From Bacteroidota bacterium (GTDB lineage Bacteria; Bacteroidota; Bacteroidia; Cytophagales; Cyclobacteriaceae): 64,000 nt of DNA. The stretch is taken from positions 46,518 through 110,517 of the forward strand of contig JAFDYX010000025.1 in the NCBI GenBank assembly GCA_018267215.1, written 5' to 3'. Both the position numbers and the translations under genes were made by a program. Below, piece after piece: positions 45,139 through 54,076 of the stretch. Below the pieces are notes generated by a model. It saw only the letters and a list, made by a program, of their open reading frames with translations, was not told where the DNA came from and made no database searches. How positions within the stretch are numbered: the first letter of the stretch is position 1; each line of letters opens with the position of its first letter.

Positions 45139-46116
45139 TCAGTCGTCTCCGCCTCCGTCAATTTTGCAATAATTATCTACGCCAATGTGGAGGAGCGCAT
45201 CGCCCGCATTAACTACCGGGTTGTTGTTCAGCCCGATCACGTAGCCTGACGAGGGCGAAACCACTTGTTCTTTAAATTCGCCAAACGGATCGGTGAGCGT
45301 GCCCACCAGTTGACTTTTGTTAACAAAATCTCCGCACTGGATGGTGGACTGAAACAGGCCGGCTGTCTGCGCCCGCGCCCAGGCCGAACTCCATATTATT
45401 TTGTTTTTCTCTGTTGGCGCAGGTGCCTCATCAATCATTTTTAAATATTTCATCAGCCGCAGTGTGCCGTTGATTCCCTCTTCGATGGCATGCTGATCGA
45501 AGCGCACCGACTCGCCTCCTTCAAATACGATGATGTGTTTATTTTTTTTAGCGGCTGTTAATCGCAAAGAGTGCGGCCGGAAGGGCGAGTCGAGGGTAAA
45601 AGGCGCATGAAAGGCATTGGCCAGTTCTACGTTCACGGCTTCTTTCATCATACACCGCACCTGTGGGTAGTTGGTGCGGGCAGCACCGCCCGTATGGAAG
45701 TCAACTCCATAATCAATGGCGGGCAGCACATCGTGCGTCATGTGGTAAGCCACGCGCGATGCCAGCGACCCGTGTTTGTTTCCCGGAAAGGATCGGTTGA
45801 TATCTTTGCCATCGGGCACTTCGCGCGAGTAGTTTAAAAAGCCATACACATTGATCACGGGCATACACAACACCGTTCCGCGTTTTACGCGGTGGTAGCC
45901 GTGGTCAATGATCCTTCGTACGATTTCCATTCCATTGATTTCATCACCGTGCATACCGGCCGTCAACGCGAGGGTAGGGCCTTCTTCCAAACCCCGGTAA
46001 ACATAAATGGGTGTTTCTATTTTTGTGCGCGAAGGAAGGCGCGCAATATTGATACTGATTTCTTTGGACTCGCCCGGGTGGATTTCGTGGCCGGCAATGG
46101 AGAGGGAACGTGGCAT
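45139..46116 (-). CDS. Succinylglutamate desuccinylase / aspartoacylase family (M14-like) protein
   Basis: The 325-residue protein has the zinc motif HxxE in ALTAGMHGDEINGMEIVRRI, NRSFPGN (substrate binding), DFHTGG (zinc His), and a late acidic FEGGESVRF. The C-terminal beta domain ends in a biotinyl-like VNAGDALLHIG. It removes an acyl group from an amino acid-type substrate or trims a peptide. It lies 53 bp upstream of the MaoC-like gene on the same strand. Confidence 0.9.
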   Translation of the reverse strand: MPRSLSIAGHEIHPGESKEISINIARLPSRTKIETPIYVYRGLEEGPTLALTAGMHGDEINGMEIVRRIIDHGYHRVKRGTVLCMPVINVYGFLNYSREVPDGKDINRSFPGNKHGSLASRVAYHMTHDVLPAIDYGVDFHTGGAARTNYPQVRCMMKEAVNVELANAFHAPFTLDSPFRPHSLRLTAAKKNKHIIVFEGGESVRFDQHAIEEGINGTLRLMKYLKMIDEAPAPTEKNKIIWSSAWARAQTAGLFQSTIQCGDFVNKSQLVGTLTDPFGEFKEQVVSPSSGYVIGLNNNPVVNAGDALLHIGVDNYCKIDGGGDD

Positions 46117-46147
46117 GTAACAAGGCTTTGCTCACCAAAAATAACAG

Positions 46148-46181
46148 ATAAAAAACAAACGCCAGGTTGCCCCAGCGTTTG
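46148..46181 (-). terminator. Rho-independent terminator after the PQQ-like gene, minus strand
   Basis: CAAACGC (46156-46162) pairs with GCGTTTG (46175-46181), extended by CAGG/CCxxG pairing. The minus-strand reading continues TTTTTTATCTG. Confidence 0.75.
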
Positions 46182-46218
46182 TCGAAAAAACCAACTCATG
46201 AAAATATTTACGCGCTCA

Positions 46219-47979
46219 TCATTCTGTACTTAATTTGGTAACCTTGGAGTTGCGCATGAGCCCGCCTCCTTCATAGACCATCAGCCATTTTCCATCATCG
46301 CTGAAGAAAGCTTTTGCACCTTTGCGGGCATCATACCTTTTGTAAGTCATACTGGGTAAATCATACACGGCATAATCTTGTCCGGATGTTACCAGTGCCA
46401 TGTGGTTGCCGAAAACAACTTCTCCGCCTATCCGCACGGGGCTGGAGTATTTGTATCGGCTGCTGGCGCGTAGTTTGCCGCTGGCTATATTGTGGGCGCT
46501 TACTCCTTTTTCGCCAATGATGATTACCTCGTCTTTATTGAAAGGTAAGATGAGTGAAGCTTCCGAGATATTGTCTTCTTTTAAGGGCACTTCGTAGTTT
46601 TCATTTCCGGTAGCTGTGTTCATGGAGTATAACGCTTTGCCCGAACACACGATGACGTTGCCGTTTTCTACAAACAGGTTGGTAATCCCTTTTTTCATTT
46701 TGTCGGATTCCCACAGTTGCTTTCCGGTGTTGGCATCAAAACACTGCACATTCATAGGCTTTACTTCAGCTGTGCCTATGGCTGTAGAACTGCTGGAGCC
46801 ACCACCCGACATGGCTGAACCTACTCGTGTTTCTGTGATAACCGCCTGCACTTCTACGAGGCCGCCCACTTGTAAAATTACTTTGTCGCCCTCTACATAC
46901 ATACCGGGTATAGCCCGTGCATCTTTTATTTCGGGCGACTGCCATAACAGTTTACCTGTTTGCATATCAAATTTTTTCACAAACTGATGGCGCTTGTCCA
47001 CCATGTCTATCACATAAGCGTTGCCATCTACAATCACAGGGTCAGCCACGATGCCATACGCGCCAAAGTCAGCTATTTTTGCCATCCCCAGCGAACCGAA
47101 CTTGGCTTGCTTTTTTATGTAGTCCATGATGGCATTGGGAGTTTCGTCATAGGCGGCATTCCACATCGGCTTGCCCGTGGCATAATCAAATACGTGCAGG
47201 CCTTTCATAAAGAGCATCACCTTTCCTTCTTTGATTTTTATGCTCACTAATTTTTCCTTAGTGAGAAGTTTTTCTTCCACCAGGCCACGGTAGGTTTGGT
47301 CCCAGATGATTTCACCATTGCTGAGGTTAATCCGTACGATTTGGTTTTTAAATCCTGAAGCCGCCCGTGAGGCAAATGAGGCAATATCACCTACCAACAT
47401 TTTGGCTACTTGGCTAGCCTCTTTCATATTTACAAGGATAACCGATCCGTCTCCACCCAGCGCGTAGTCGGCCGTTACGCCTTTATATTTTTCTGTATTC
47501 CACACCACTTCGCCCGTGCGCATTTTTATGAGTGTAGCATTCTTTTTGGTGGTGATGAGTATTTCCTCTGAGTCTCGGAAGAATACCAAGTTATCTTGCG
47601 AATCAACATCCTGAAATTTGTCTGATACCCACATCAGTTTGCCCGTAGCTTTTTCAATGCACACCATCTTGTCTTTCCCTACTTTGCGGTCTATCACGAA
47701 GATAAGCCCTGCTGAGCCCATCGGGAACATATCATCTATTTTGTTGATCTGATCGGTGATGTCTTTAAATTTTTTGGTCCACACAATTTTTCCATCCTTG
47801 TTATCAAAAACAGTTACTTCTTTGGTGCTGGCTACATACGAGGCCGTCAGGTCGTCCGTGCCATAGCCAATGTGGTTAAACGCATGGTTTACTTCAAATT
47901 GATAAAGTGTTTTCATTTCTTCCTGTGCATGTGCTGCATAGGCCAACAGGAGCAAGAGCAAGAGAGTTGTTTTTTTCAT
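46219..47979 (-). CDS. Exported PQQ-binding-like beta-propeller protein
   Basis: The 586-residue protein has a signal peptide (LLLLAYAAHAQ). At least six propeller blades follow, with the motif A-x-x-G-x-x-x-W (ATGKLMWVSD, RTGEVVWNTE, SNGEIIWDQT, ATGKPMWNAA, QTGKLLWQSP, NTGKQLWESD). It resembles BamB and quinoprotein dehydrogenases in fold, but no catalytic residues or quinone ligands are recognised. It is probably a periplasmic scaffold. Confidence 0.87.
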   Translation of the reverse strand: MKKTTLLLLLLLAYAAHAQEEMKTLYQFEVNHAFNHIGYGTDDLTASYVASTKEVTVFDNKDGKIVWTKKFKDITDQINKIDDMFPMGSAGLIFVIDRKVGKDKMVCIEKATGKLMWVSDKFQDVDSQDNLVFFRDSEEILITTKKNATLIKMRTGEVVWNTEKYKGVTADYALGGDGSVILVNMKEASQVAKMLVGDIASFASRAASGFKNQIVRINLSNGEIIWDQTYRGLVEEKLLTKEKLVSIKIKEGKVMLFMKGLHVFDYATGKPMWNAAYDETPNAIMDYIKKQAKFGSLGMAKIADFGAYGIVADPVIVDGNAYVIDMVDKRHQFVKKFDMQTGKLLWQSPEIKDARAIPGMYVEGDKVILQVGGLVEVQAVITETRVGSAMSGGGSSSSTAIGTAEVKPMNVQCFDANTGKQLWESDKMKKGITNLFVENGNVIVCSGKALYSMNTATGNENYEVPLKEDNISEASLILPFNKDEVIIIGEKGVSAHNIASGKLRASSRYKYSSPVRIGGEVVFGNHMALVTSGQDYAVYDLPSMTYKRYDARKGAKAFFSDDGKWLMVYEGGGLMRNSKVTKLSTE

Positions 47980-48003
47980 TTTGTTTATTATTTAAAGTGG
48001 AGT

Positions 48004-48357
48004 TTAGAGAGACAGGTGGTAGGTAAATTTGAATCGTTCTTTCTTGGGAAGGCTTACGTCTTTTATTTTCAGTTTTGAAAGCGCGTTGACCAAGCCATTG
48101 CGCTGGGTTACATCTGCAATGTCCGACTCAACCAAAAACACGGTGATAACTTGCCCCTTGTGGTTGATGGTGATATCGAAAGTGGCCTTGCCGGATATAT
48201 TGTTATCCAAAGCGAATTTTTTGATTGCCCCTTTGTCGTGGCACTCTGTGTCTATCTGCTGTTGTGCCTGTTGGGCTAATGATACTTGATTATCTTGGGC
48301 ATGAAGCCCCCAACTGATGGTTGTAATAATCAAAAAAATAAAAATAGATTTATCCAT
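48004..48357 (-). CDS. Small exported protein with TonB-C-like domain
   Basis: The 117-residue product from the ATG at 48357 begins MDKSIFIFLIITTISWGLHAQ, a signal peptide; an in-frame ATG at 48393 would add 12 residues before it. The C-terminal half (GKATFDITINHKGQVITVFLVESD ... LSKLKIKDVSLPKKERFKFTYHLSL) has the strand pattern of TonB/AgmX C-terminal domains, but no membrane anchor or Pro-rich linker. Partner unknown. It lies 24 bp downstream of the propeller gene's start in the gene order, on the same strand. Confidence 0.72.
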   Translation of the reverse strand: MDKSIFIFLIITTISWGLHAQDNQVSLAQQAQQQIDTECHDKGAIKKFALDNNISGKATFDITINHKGQVITVFLVESDIADVTQRNGLVNALSKLKIKDVSLPKKERFKFTYHLSL

Positions 48358-48427
48358 AGTTGTGTGTAGTTGATGGTACAAATAAACCGTCATTTACTAC
48401 GCACAGATATACCCACCTCTCGGCAAT

Positions 48428-48453
48428 TTTTATCCGTACTGGTACGGATAAAA
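48428..48453. repeat. Perfect 26-bp palindrome TTTTATCCGTAC-tg-GTACGGATAAAA
   Basis: Two 12-bp arms have a 2-bp centre. It lies about 70 bp upstream of the small TonB-C-like gene. The core TATCCGTA is shared with the hairpins at 8620-8653 and 53470-53514, which suggests one dispersed family. Confidence 0.7.
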
Positions 48454-48483
48454 TTTATTGGAACTTGATAGACCATTGCTGTT

Positions 48484-48532
48484 AGACATTTGTAATGCCG
48501 AACGACAGATGAAGCAGATTTTATAATCCGCG
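48484..48532. repeat. GACATT...TCCGCG dispersed repeat, copy R1
   Basis: It is about 49 bp long and aligns with R2 at 48723-48771, with few differences. It contains the AATCCGC/GC-GATT hairpin, partly degraded (GCAGATT on the left arm). Confidence 0.8.
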
Positions 48533-48592
48533 TGGCCCGGCAAGTGAACGCACCAGCATTTATTCATTTTGTACATCTCATCAATTTTTTTT

Positions 48593-48645
48593 GCTCGTTG
48601 GTGAAGCCAACGCTCACCTCCTCTCGCAACACCAACGAGGGCGAG
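48593..48645. repeat. CGTTGGTG...CACCAACG hairpin repeat, copy A
   Basis: Outer arms are CTCGTTGGTG and CACCAACGAG. It is followed by GACTTCAAAAT, as in the inverted copy near 63877-63950. The stretch 48394-48858 holds no convincing gene. Confidence 0.75.
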
Positions 48646-48670
48646 GACTTCAAAATCTGTATTATATGAA

Positions 48671-48724
48671 TTCTTGTTGGTGGAGCCACCGCACAAGCCT
48701 GCACGCAACACCAACGAGGGCGAG
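48671..48724. repeat. TTGTTGGTG...CACCAACG hairpin repeat, copy B
   Basis: It is very similar to the reverse complement of 63877-63930, including the internal ACCGCACAAGC-TGCACGCAACACC segment. Copy A lies 80 bp upstream. Confidence 0.85.
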
Positions 48725-48771
48725 ACATTTGTAATGTCGAATGACAGATAATGCGGATTTTATAATCCGCG
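48723..48771. repeat. GACATT...TCCGCG dispersed repeat, copy R2
   Basis: It has two small perfect hairpins: GACATT-tgt-AATGTC and GCGGATT-ttat-AATCCGC. R1 at 48484-48532 is the other copy. Confidence 0.8.
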
Positions 48772-48803
48772 TTTTAAAAAAAACTACTATAGCTCTTCTT
48801 CGG

Positions 48804-48832
48804 CACAAGAGTGACTCTTGCGCCTGATTAGG
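48804..48832. repeat. REP-like element GCACAAGAGT-g-ACTCTTGCGCCTGATTAGG
   Basis: Hairpin CAAGAGT-g-ACTCTTG is followed by CGCCTGATTAGG. The same plan occurs at 63842-63869 (CAAGCGT-c-ACGCTTG, then TGCCTGATTAGG). Such conserved-foot hairpins resemble REP elements mobilised by RAYT transposases, but no RAYT gene is in the window. Confidence 0.7.
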
Positions 48833-48858
48833 GCTTGATAGCCGGCAAAGAACACTGC

Positions 48859-49605
48859 CTATCCGCGCTTTCGCCCTGCTTCGTTGGGGTATAACCCGCT
48901 CACGATATCGCTTTGCCAATACTGTTTGCTGTCAACATCCATCACGGTAAGTTTGCCGTTGAAAGCCGCGCCTGTGTCGAGGTTCCATAAATTTAAAATG
49001 TTCATCGGTGTGGTGTGCCCGTAGTCGGTAACGGGTGTATGCCCAATGAAAACCTCGTGGAACAGTTTCATCCGTTTGGGGAAATAGGGAGAGTCTTTTG
49101 TTATGGTTCTGCCCAGACTGATGACCATCTCCCACAACGTCCGGTCGTTGAACAAATACGATGGAACATACTCTTTTGCCGGCCCATATTCTGAAGTAAA
49201 TCCAGCGTGGACAAACAAACGGTTTTTGTTGTCTATATGGTAGAGTTTCATTTTCTCAAAAAAGTTGAGGTGTTTTGATCTGACTTCGCTGGAGACATGC
49301 GCATAGCTATCATAGGTGGACTGCGCTCCGTGCTTGCGCTTATAGTCATCTTCCACGTTGGTGCGCAGCCATTTTTCGCACCAGTCGTCATGGTTGCCTT
49401 TTAATAGGATGCATCGCTCCTTGTGCAACTGTTGGTAAGTCATCAGCCATTCAACCAGATCATAAACATCGCTCCAGCCATCCACATAATCGCCCAAAAA
49501 AATTAACGTGTCGCTGTCTGAAATTTGTGCGCGGAGCAGCACTTGTTCCAGTGCTTTAAATCCGCCATGGATATCCCCGATTGCCAATGTACGTGCCTGT
49601 GCCAT
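48859..49605 (-). CDS. Metallophosphoesterase (PPP-type serine/threonine phosphatase or Ap4A hydrolase-like)
   Basis: The 248-residue protein has the phosphoesterase triad GDIHG (10-14), GDYVDG (38-43) and GNHDD (70-74), and a later GHTPVTDYG. These bind two metal ions. This PPP-like subgroup includes bacterial protein phosphatases and ApaH/PrpE. Its substrate is not determined by sequence. The 3' end abuts the repeat cluster and the last codons (GRKRG) may be recently acquired. Confidence 0.9.
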   Translation of the reverse strand: MAQARTLAIGDIHGGFKALEQVLLRAQISDSDTLIFLGDYVDGWSDVYDLVEWLMTYQQLHKERCILLKGNHDDWCEKWLRTNVEDDYKRKHGAQSTYDSYAHVSSEVRSKHLNFFEKMKLYHIDNKNRLFVHAGFTSEYGPAKEYVPSYLFNDRTLWEMVISLGRTITKDSPYFPKRMKLFHEVFIGHTPVTDYGHTTPMNILNLWNLDTGAAFNGKLTVMDVDSKQYWQSDIVSGLYPNEAGRKRG

Positions 49606-49778
49606 TTTGTTTTGCTGTTGCTCTGTTTGCAGTTTATTTTGGTAAATATAAAGAGTACATATTAAGAAGATTGTATGGGTAACGGAGATCCATTTGATGA
49701 ACAGTTACTGGCTGCGGTATAAAAAGTTTGTGCCTTATACAAATAAATCACTACTTTCAAATTCCTAAACCCATTCCC

Positions 49779-51290
49779 ATGAGATTCATTGTTATACTTG
49801 GTCTTTCAGTTATTTTATTCAGTTGCAAAAAACAAGAATATGAACTGATCATCCGTGACGCTACCGTGTACGATGGCTCAGGCTCAGATGGAGTAAAGAC
49901 AGATGTAGCGATTAATGCCGATACGATTGCACAGATAGGCAACCTCTCGCAAGCGCTGGGAAAAACCGAAATAGATGCAAACGGACTGACCTTGGCACCG
50001 GGCTTTATTGATACGCACAGCCACCATGGCAGGGGACTTACCGAAAATCCATTAGCTGATGCGGTCGTCAGTCAGGGTGTCACCACTATTATTGTCGGGC
50101 AAGATGGCGGATCACATTTTCCACTTCAAAAATATTTTCAATCCTTAGAAGAAAAAGCTGTGGCTGTTAATGTGGGCTCATACAGTGGTCATAATACTTT
50201 GCGCGACCGCATTTTGAGAAATAACTACAAAAGAAAATCTACACAGGCAGAAATAGACAGCATGAAACTGCTGCTCGAAGCAGATATGCGTGCCGGTGCT
50301 TTGGGCTTATCCACCGGATTGGAATATGACCCCGGTATTTATTCGTCTAAAGAAGAAGTGTTGCAGTTAGCCAGTGTGTTGCCGCAGTACAATGGCAGAT
50401 ACATTAGTCATCTGCGCAGCGAAGACAGATATTTTTGGGATGCCCTTCAGGAAATTATAACCATCGGGCGCACAGTAAAAGTGCCGGTGCAAATCAGCCA
50501 CTTTAAACTGGCCATGCGTGGCCTGTGGGGCAAGGCAGATAGTGCCCTGCTTCTATTAGATAGAGCACGAAATGAGGGTATTGAAATTACTGCCGACTTG
50601 TATCCCTATACCTATTGGTCTTCTACTATCCGTGTTCTTTTCCCTGACCGGAATTTTAACGACAAAAAAGAAGCAGCCTTTATCTTGAAAGAAGTAACCA
50701 GCGCAGAGGGAATTATTTTCAGCAACTATCAGCCTAACCCTGAATATAACGGAAAGAGTTTAGCGGAAGCGGCTAAGATGGAGAAACGCACAAATGAAGA
50801 CATGCTTATCGAATTGATCAGGCGACTGGATGAATGCGATAAAAAAGGTGAAGAATGCGATGGCAGCATTGTAGCTACCAGCATGGAAGAGAACGATGTG
50901 AAAAAGCTGATGCAATGGACGCACACAAACATTTGCTCTGACGGAGCCAGCACGGGGCGCCACCCTCGTGGGTTTGGTACGTTTGCACGCATACTAAGCC
51001 GTTATGTGAGGGAAGAAAAGACATTAAAAATGCAAGACGCAATTTTTAAAATGACAGGCCTTGCAGCCGACCAGATCGGAATAAAAAAGCGCGGCAGAAT
51101 TAAGGCAGGCAACTATGCCGACCTGGTTTTGTTTGATGCCGAAAAAGTGAAAGACAATGCTACGATCGAAAACCCACAGGCATTGTCCACAGGCATTTTA
51201 CATGTGTGGGTAAACGGAAAAGAAGTATGGAGCCAAGGAAAGACAACGGGCACACGGAGCGGAAAAGTTATCTATAGAAACTTAAAGTGA
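49779..51290 (+). CDS. Lipoprotein amidohydrolase of the N-acyl-D-amino-acid deacylase family
   Basis: The 503-residue protein starts at the ATG 49779 with lipoprotein signal MRFIVILGLSVILFSCKKQ (lipidated Cys16). The amidohydrolase fold has GFIDTHSHHGRG (metal histidines), GVTTIIVGQDG, GALGLSTGLEYDPG, VQISHFKLA and a C-terminal IKAGNYADLVLFD. Members cleave N-acyl groups from D-amino acids or dipeptides. A surface location suggests peptide scavenging. An in-frame ATG at 49728 would add 17 residues in front of the signal peptide. Confidence 0.88.
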   Translation: MRFIVILGLSVILFSCKKQEYELIIRDATVYDGSGSDGVKTDVAINADTIAQIGNLSQALGKTEIDANGLTLAPGFIDTHSHHGRGLTENPLADAVVSQGVTTIIVGQDGGSHFPLQKYFQSLEEKAVAVNVGSYSGHNTLRDRILRNNYKRKSTQAEIDSMKLLLEADMRAGALGLSTGLEYDPGIYSSKEEVLQLASVLPQYNGRYISHLRSEDRYFWDALQEIITIGRTVKVPVQISHFKLAMRGLWGKADSALLLLDRARNEGIEITADLYPYTYWSSTIRVLFPDRNFNDKKEAAFILKEVTSAEGIIFSNYQPNPEYNGKSLAEAAKMEKRTNEDMLIELIRRLDECDKKGEECDGSIVATSMEENDVKKLMQWTHTNICSDGASTGRHPRGFGTFARILSRYVREEKTLKMQDAIFKMTGLAADQIGIKKRGRIKAGNYADLVLFDAEKVKDNATIENPQALSTGILHVWVNGKEVWSQGKTTGTRSGKVIYRNLK

Positions 51291-51353
51291 AAATCCTGAG
51301 CGCACATCTGCGGCCAACGAAAACACAAGACAATTTTCAACCGAAAGAAAAAA

Positions 51354-53402
51354 TCAGCTCTTGGTAATCTTAAACTCTACCCTTCTGTTTTTCTTCCGGT
51401 TTTCTTCCGTATCGTTTTTTTCGATGGGTTGTGTGCTGCCATAGCCTTTTCCGGTAATACGGCCGGAGGCAATGCCTTTGCCCACCAGATATTTTTTTAC
51501 TGCCTGCACACGCTCGTCTGATAATTTTAACAAGGCTGCTGCCGGCCCTACGTTGTCGGTGTGGCCGCCCAGTTCAATGTGTATGTTTTGGTTTTCTTTT
51601 AATACTCCCGCCAGCCGGTCTAACTCCGGATAGGATTCTGTTTTTAATACAGCTTTGCCTTGTTCAAAAAATACATTGTTCAGCTGCAGGGTTTCGCCCA
51701 CTTCAATTTTTAAGAGATATAAATTTTTTTCTATTTCAGTGTATTCGCGGATATGAGCGAGCTCCATGTTTTCATTTACCGACAGATACCCTGGGGCGGC
51801 AGCGTGCAGCCCGTAGTTAGCGCCAAAAGGTAACACCACTTTGTACTCACCGGTTTCTGAGTCGGAGATAGCCTCGGCCACTTCTTTTCCGGTTTGTAAA
51901 TTGTCTAACTCAATGGTGGCCTCTACCGGCTTTTTATTTTTTACGTTCAGGGTTTTGCCAAAAACTAAAACCACCGGGTTGGGCTTAGCCTGATTAGGCA
52001 ACTTCATCCTGAAAATATCAGCTTTGCCAACAGAATTTTCATTGCTTACAACATAGGCATAATCGCCAGCGGCAGACACGACATAGTAAGCATCAAAATC
52101 GGGCGTGTTGATTTGTGGCCCTAAGTTTACCGGCTCCGTCCAGGTGGTCCAGCCGTCACCAATTCGTTTGGTCATAAAAATATCGTTGTCGCCATACCCC
52201 GGTCTGCCATTGGTAGAAAAATATAAGGTACGGCCATCGGCCGCAAGGAACGGCCCATTTTCATTTCCGGGCGAGTTGACAGTAGGCCCCAAGTTAATAA
52301 GAGGTCCCCATTTATCGTTGTCATCCTTCAGGGCTACATAGATATCTTTTTCATCCACATCTTTATTGTAGCTTATGTTATCAGGTGTTTTAATAGACAA
52401 AAAAAATGCTTTGCCATCAGCTGCCAGTTGCGCTTCCATGTATTTAGATTCATTTACAAACGGCAGATTATAGGGATAAGGCCCTTGCCAGCGTCTGCCC
52501 TTGCGCTTAAAATATTTAAAATTATTCTTTGTAGAGAGTATCAAAATATTTTCATCGGTACTGACAGAAGCAGAGTTGTCTGCATCTTTTGTGTTAATGG
52601 AAGTTAAGTTGCGCGCTTCTTTCCATTTTTTTCCGTCATAGGAAGAAACCCAGACATCTTCCAAATCTGCTTTGCCGTTGGTGTTATACTCGTATCCTGC
52701 TGTTCTGTCAAAGTAAAGGCTCTTGCCGTCTGCCGAAATGATCGGACCCAATTCACTGGCATAAGTATTGATGCCTGTACCCAGATTTTCCTTTATCGTT
52801 TGGGTAGGTAAATCGGCTATTAAATTGATTTTGTTTTCCTGTTCCAGCCGGATGTAATCTACTTCCAGCACCATACGGGCGTAGTTGACAAAGCCCGCAA
52901 AGAAGCCATAGTTAGTATAGTTTTCAGATATTACCTGTGTTCCGTTAAAAGTAATACGGGTGGTATTTCCTTTTTGCTCTATCCGTATTGTGTTTTGTTT
53001 TCCCATTGGTTGCACCAAGTCTGTCTTTATCCACTTGTGCGAACCGGAACGGTCTCTGTAGTAGCCATTCGAGGTAAAAATAAATTCATTGTATAAATTG
53101 TAACTTTGACCCCAGTACAATCCGATGCCATTATCATCGGCTCCACTTATCTGTGTAAATGCCGCCTCCAGCACAAAATCTTTATTGGGATCAAAGAACA
53201 CAGGAAGTTGTGTAAACTTCCCTTTGTCGTCCTCCAAGGTGGTGAGTACGTATTTTCCATTTTCAATTTTACGTTTGCTTTCATTGTCGCCACTCAAACT
53301 CCATCGGTTTCTGTTGTCGTCAAAATTTTCATTCAACTGGGCATACGTTATGTGGGCGCAAGCCATCAGTAAAAAAATACAAACAAGTTTAAACAGACTC
53401 AT
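51354..53402 (-). CDS. OmpA family protein with PD40 propeller repeats
   Basis: The 682-residue protein has a signal peptide (CAHITYAQ). A LamG-like or jelly-roll region (about 20-180) is followed by PD40/WD40-like repeats (about 215-470: ADGKSLYFDRTAGY, ADGRTLYFSTNGRPGYGDNDIF). A short carboxypeptidase-regulatory-like domain (about 480-560) comes next. The OmpA C-terminal domain ends the protein (IHIELGGHTDNVGPAAALLKLSDERVQAVK, GYGSTQPIEKNDTEENRKKNRRVEF). It binds peptidoglycan and anchors the outer membrane; related proteins occur in gliding and T9SS contexts. Confidence 0.92.
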   Translation of the reverse strand: MSLFKLVCIFLLMACAHITYAQLNENFDDNRNRWSLSGDNESKRKIENGKYVLTTLEDDKGKFTQLPVFFDPNKDFVLEAAFTQISGADDNGIGLYWGQSYNLYNEFIFTSNGYYRDRSGSHKWIKTDLVQPMGKQNTIRIEQKGNTTRITFNGTQVISENYTNYGFFAGFVNYARMVLEVDYIRLEQENKINLIADLPTQTIKENLGTGINTYASELGPIISADGKSLYFDRTAGYEYNTNGKADLEDVWVSSYDGKKWKEARNLTSINTKDADNSASVSTDENILILSTKNNFKYFKRKGRRWQGPYPYNLPFVNESKYMEAQLAADGKAFFLSIKTPDNISYNKDVDEKDIYVALKDDNDKWGPLINLGPTVNSPGNENGPFLAADGRTLYFSTNGRPGYGDNDIFMTKRIGDGWTTWTEPVNLGPQINTPDFDAYYVVSAAGDYAYVVSNENSVGKADIFRMKLPNQAKPNPVVLVFGKTLNVKNKKPVEATIELDNLQTGKEVAEAISDSETGEYKVVLPFGANYGLHAAAPGYLSVNENMELAHIREYTEIEKNLYLLKIEVGETLQLNNVFFEQGKAVLKTESYPELDRLAGVLKENQNIHIELGGHTDNVGPAAALLKLSDERVQAVKKYLVGKGIASGRITGKGYGSTQPIEKNDTEENRKKNRRVEFKITKS

Positions 53403-53469
53403 CGGTTGGGGTGGTTTAAAGTTCTTCCAAAAATCTTGAAAGAATCCATAAAAGTCTATACCCGTAGGA

Positions 53470-53514
53470 AGGTAGCCAGTATCCGTACCGGTGGGTAGGG
53501 AATGAGGGCTACCT
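53470..53514. repeat. REP-like hairpin (AGGTAGCC...GGCTACCT)
   Basis: Eight-bp arms at 53470-53477 and 53507-53514 form the stem. The left arm continues AGTATCCGTA, giving AGCCAGTATCCGTA, which is shared with the minus strand of 8639-8652. Confidence 0.65.
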
Positions 53515-53546
53515 GTAGTTCAGGATGGATATTATGTAGGGCGATA

Positions 53547-54044
53547 TTACCGCGTACCTTCTGCAGTGGGGCCATACAGCCCCGGCACTTTATGGCCTGT
53601 TGCGCGGAGGTAAACTACCAGCTCGCCACGATGGTGATAGACGTGGTTGAAGAGCACACTTCGGATGATAACGATTTTGGGTGTAGGCGCTATGGCTTCG
53701 TGTCCGCGCATCGTCATCTGCCAAGGCCTCTTCGCAGTGGACTCATCAAAATTTTCTAATGCCCGTTGTGCACGCTCGGCATTCTCTTCAAACTTGGCTA
53801 CAATGTTAGCAGCCTTCGAAAGATCGCCTCGGTCGTAATGGTAGGCATCTAAGGCAAAGTCATCCAAGTTGATCACTTTATCGTACCAATCATATAAGCC
53901 GGCTATGTGCGAAGCCAGTTGTGCCGTAGTCCAGCTTTTTTCGGCAGGTTTCCAGTTCAGTGCCGCATCGGGAATGGCTTTTAAAAGTTTTCTGGTGTTT
54001 TCTGTTTCGTGTAGAAATTCGTTGATCAATCCTTCTTTGAGCAT
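53547..54044 (-). CDS. DinB family protein
   Basis: The 165-residue four-helix-bundle protein has a metal-binding His triad: His in SHIAGLYDWYD, and His-x3-His in FNHVYHHRGELV. DinB-like proteins act as thiol-dependent (for example bacillithiol) transferases or hydrolases. The WKPAEKSWT motif is typical. It lies 32 bp upstream of the acnA stop on the same strand and is probably independent of it. Confidence 0.9.
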   Translation of the reverse strand: MLKEGLINEFLHETENTRKLLKAIPDAALNWKPAEKSWTTAQLASHIAGLYDWYDKVINLDDFALDAYHYDRGDLSKAANIVAKFEENAERAQRALENFDESTAKRPWQMTMRGHEAIAPTPKIVIIRSVLFNHVYHHRGELVVYLRATGHKVPGLYGPTAEGTR

Positions 54045-54076
54045 GGTGTAGTTTGTGGTGGGTTCAAAAATATTTT

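Noticed and set aside
48430-48919. Short minus-strand frames across the 48.5-kb repeats
   Set aside because: They are made of repeat sequence and overlap the phosphatase gene end; no protein features.
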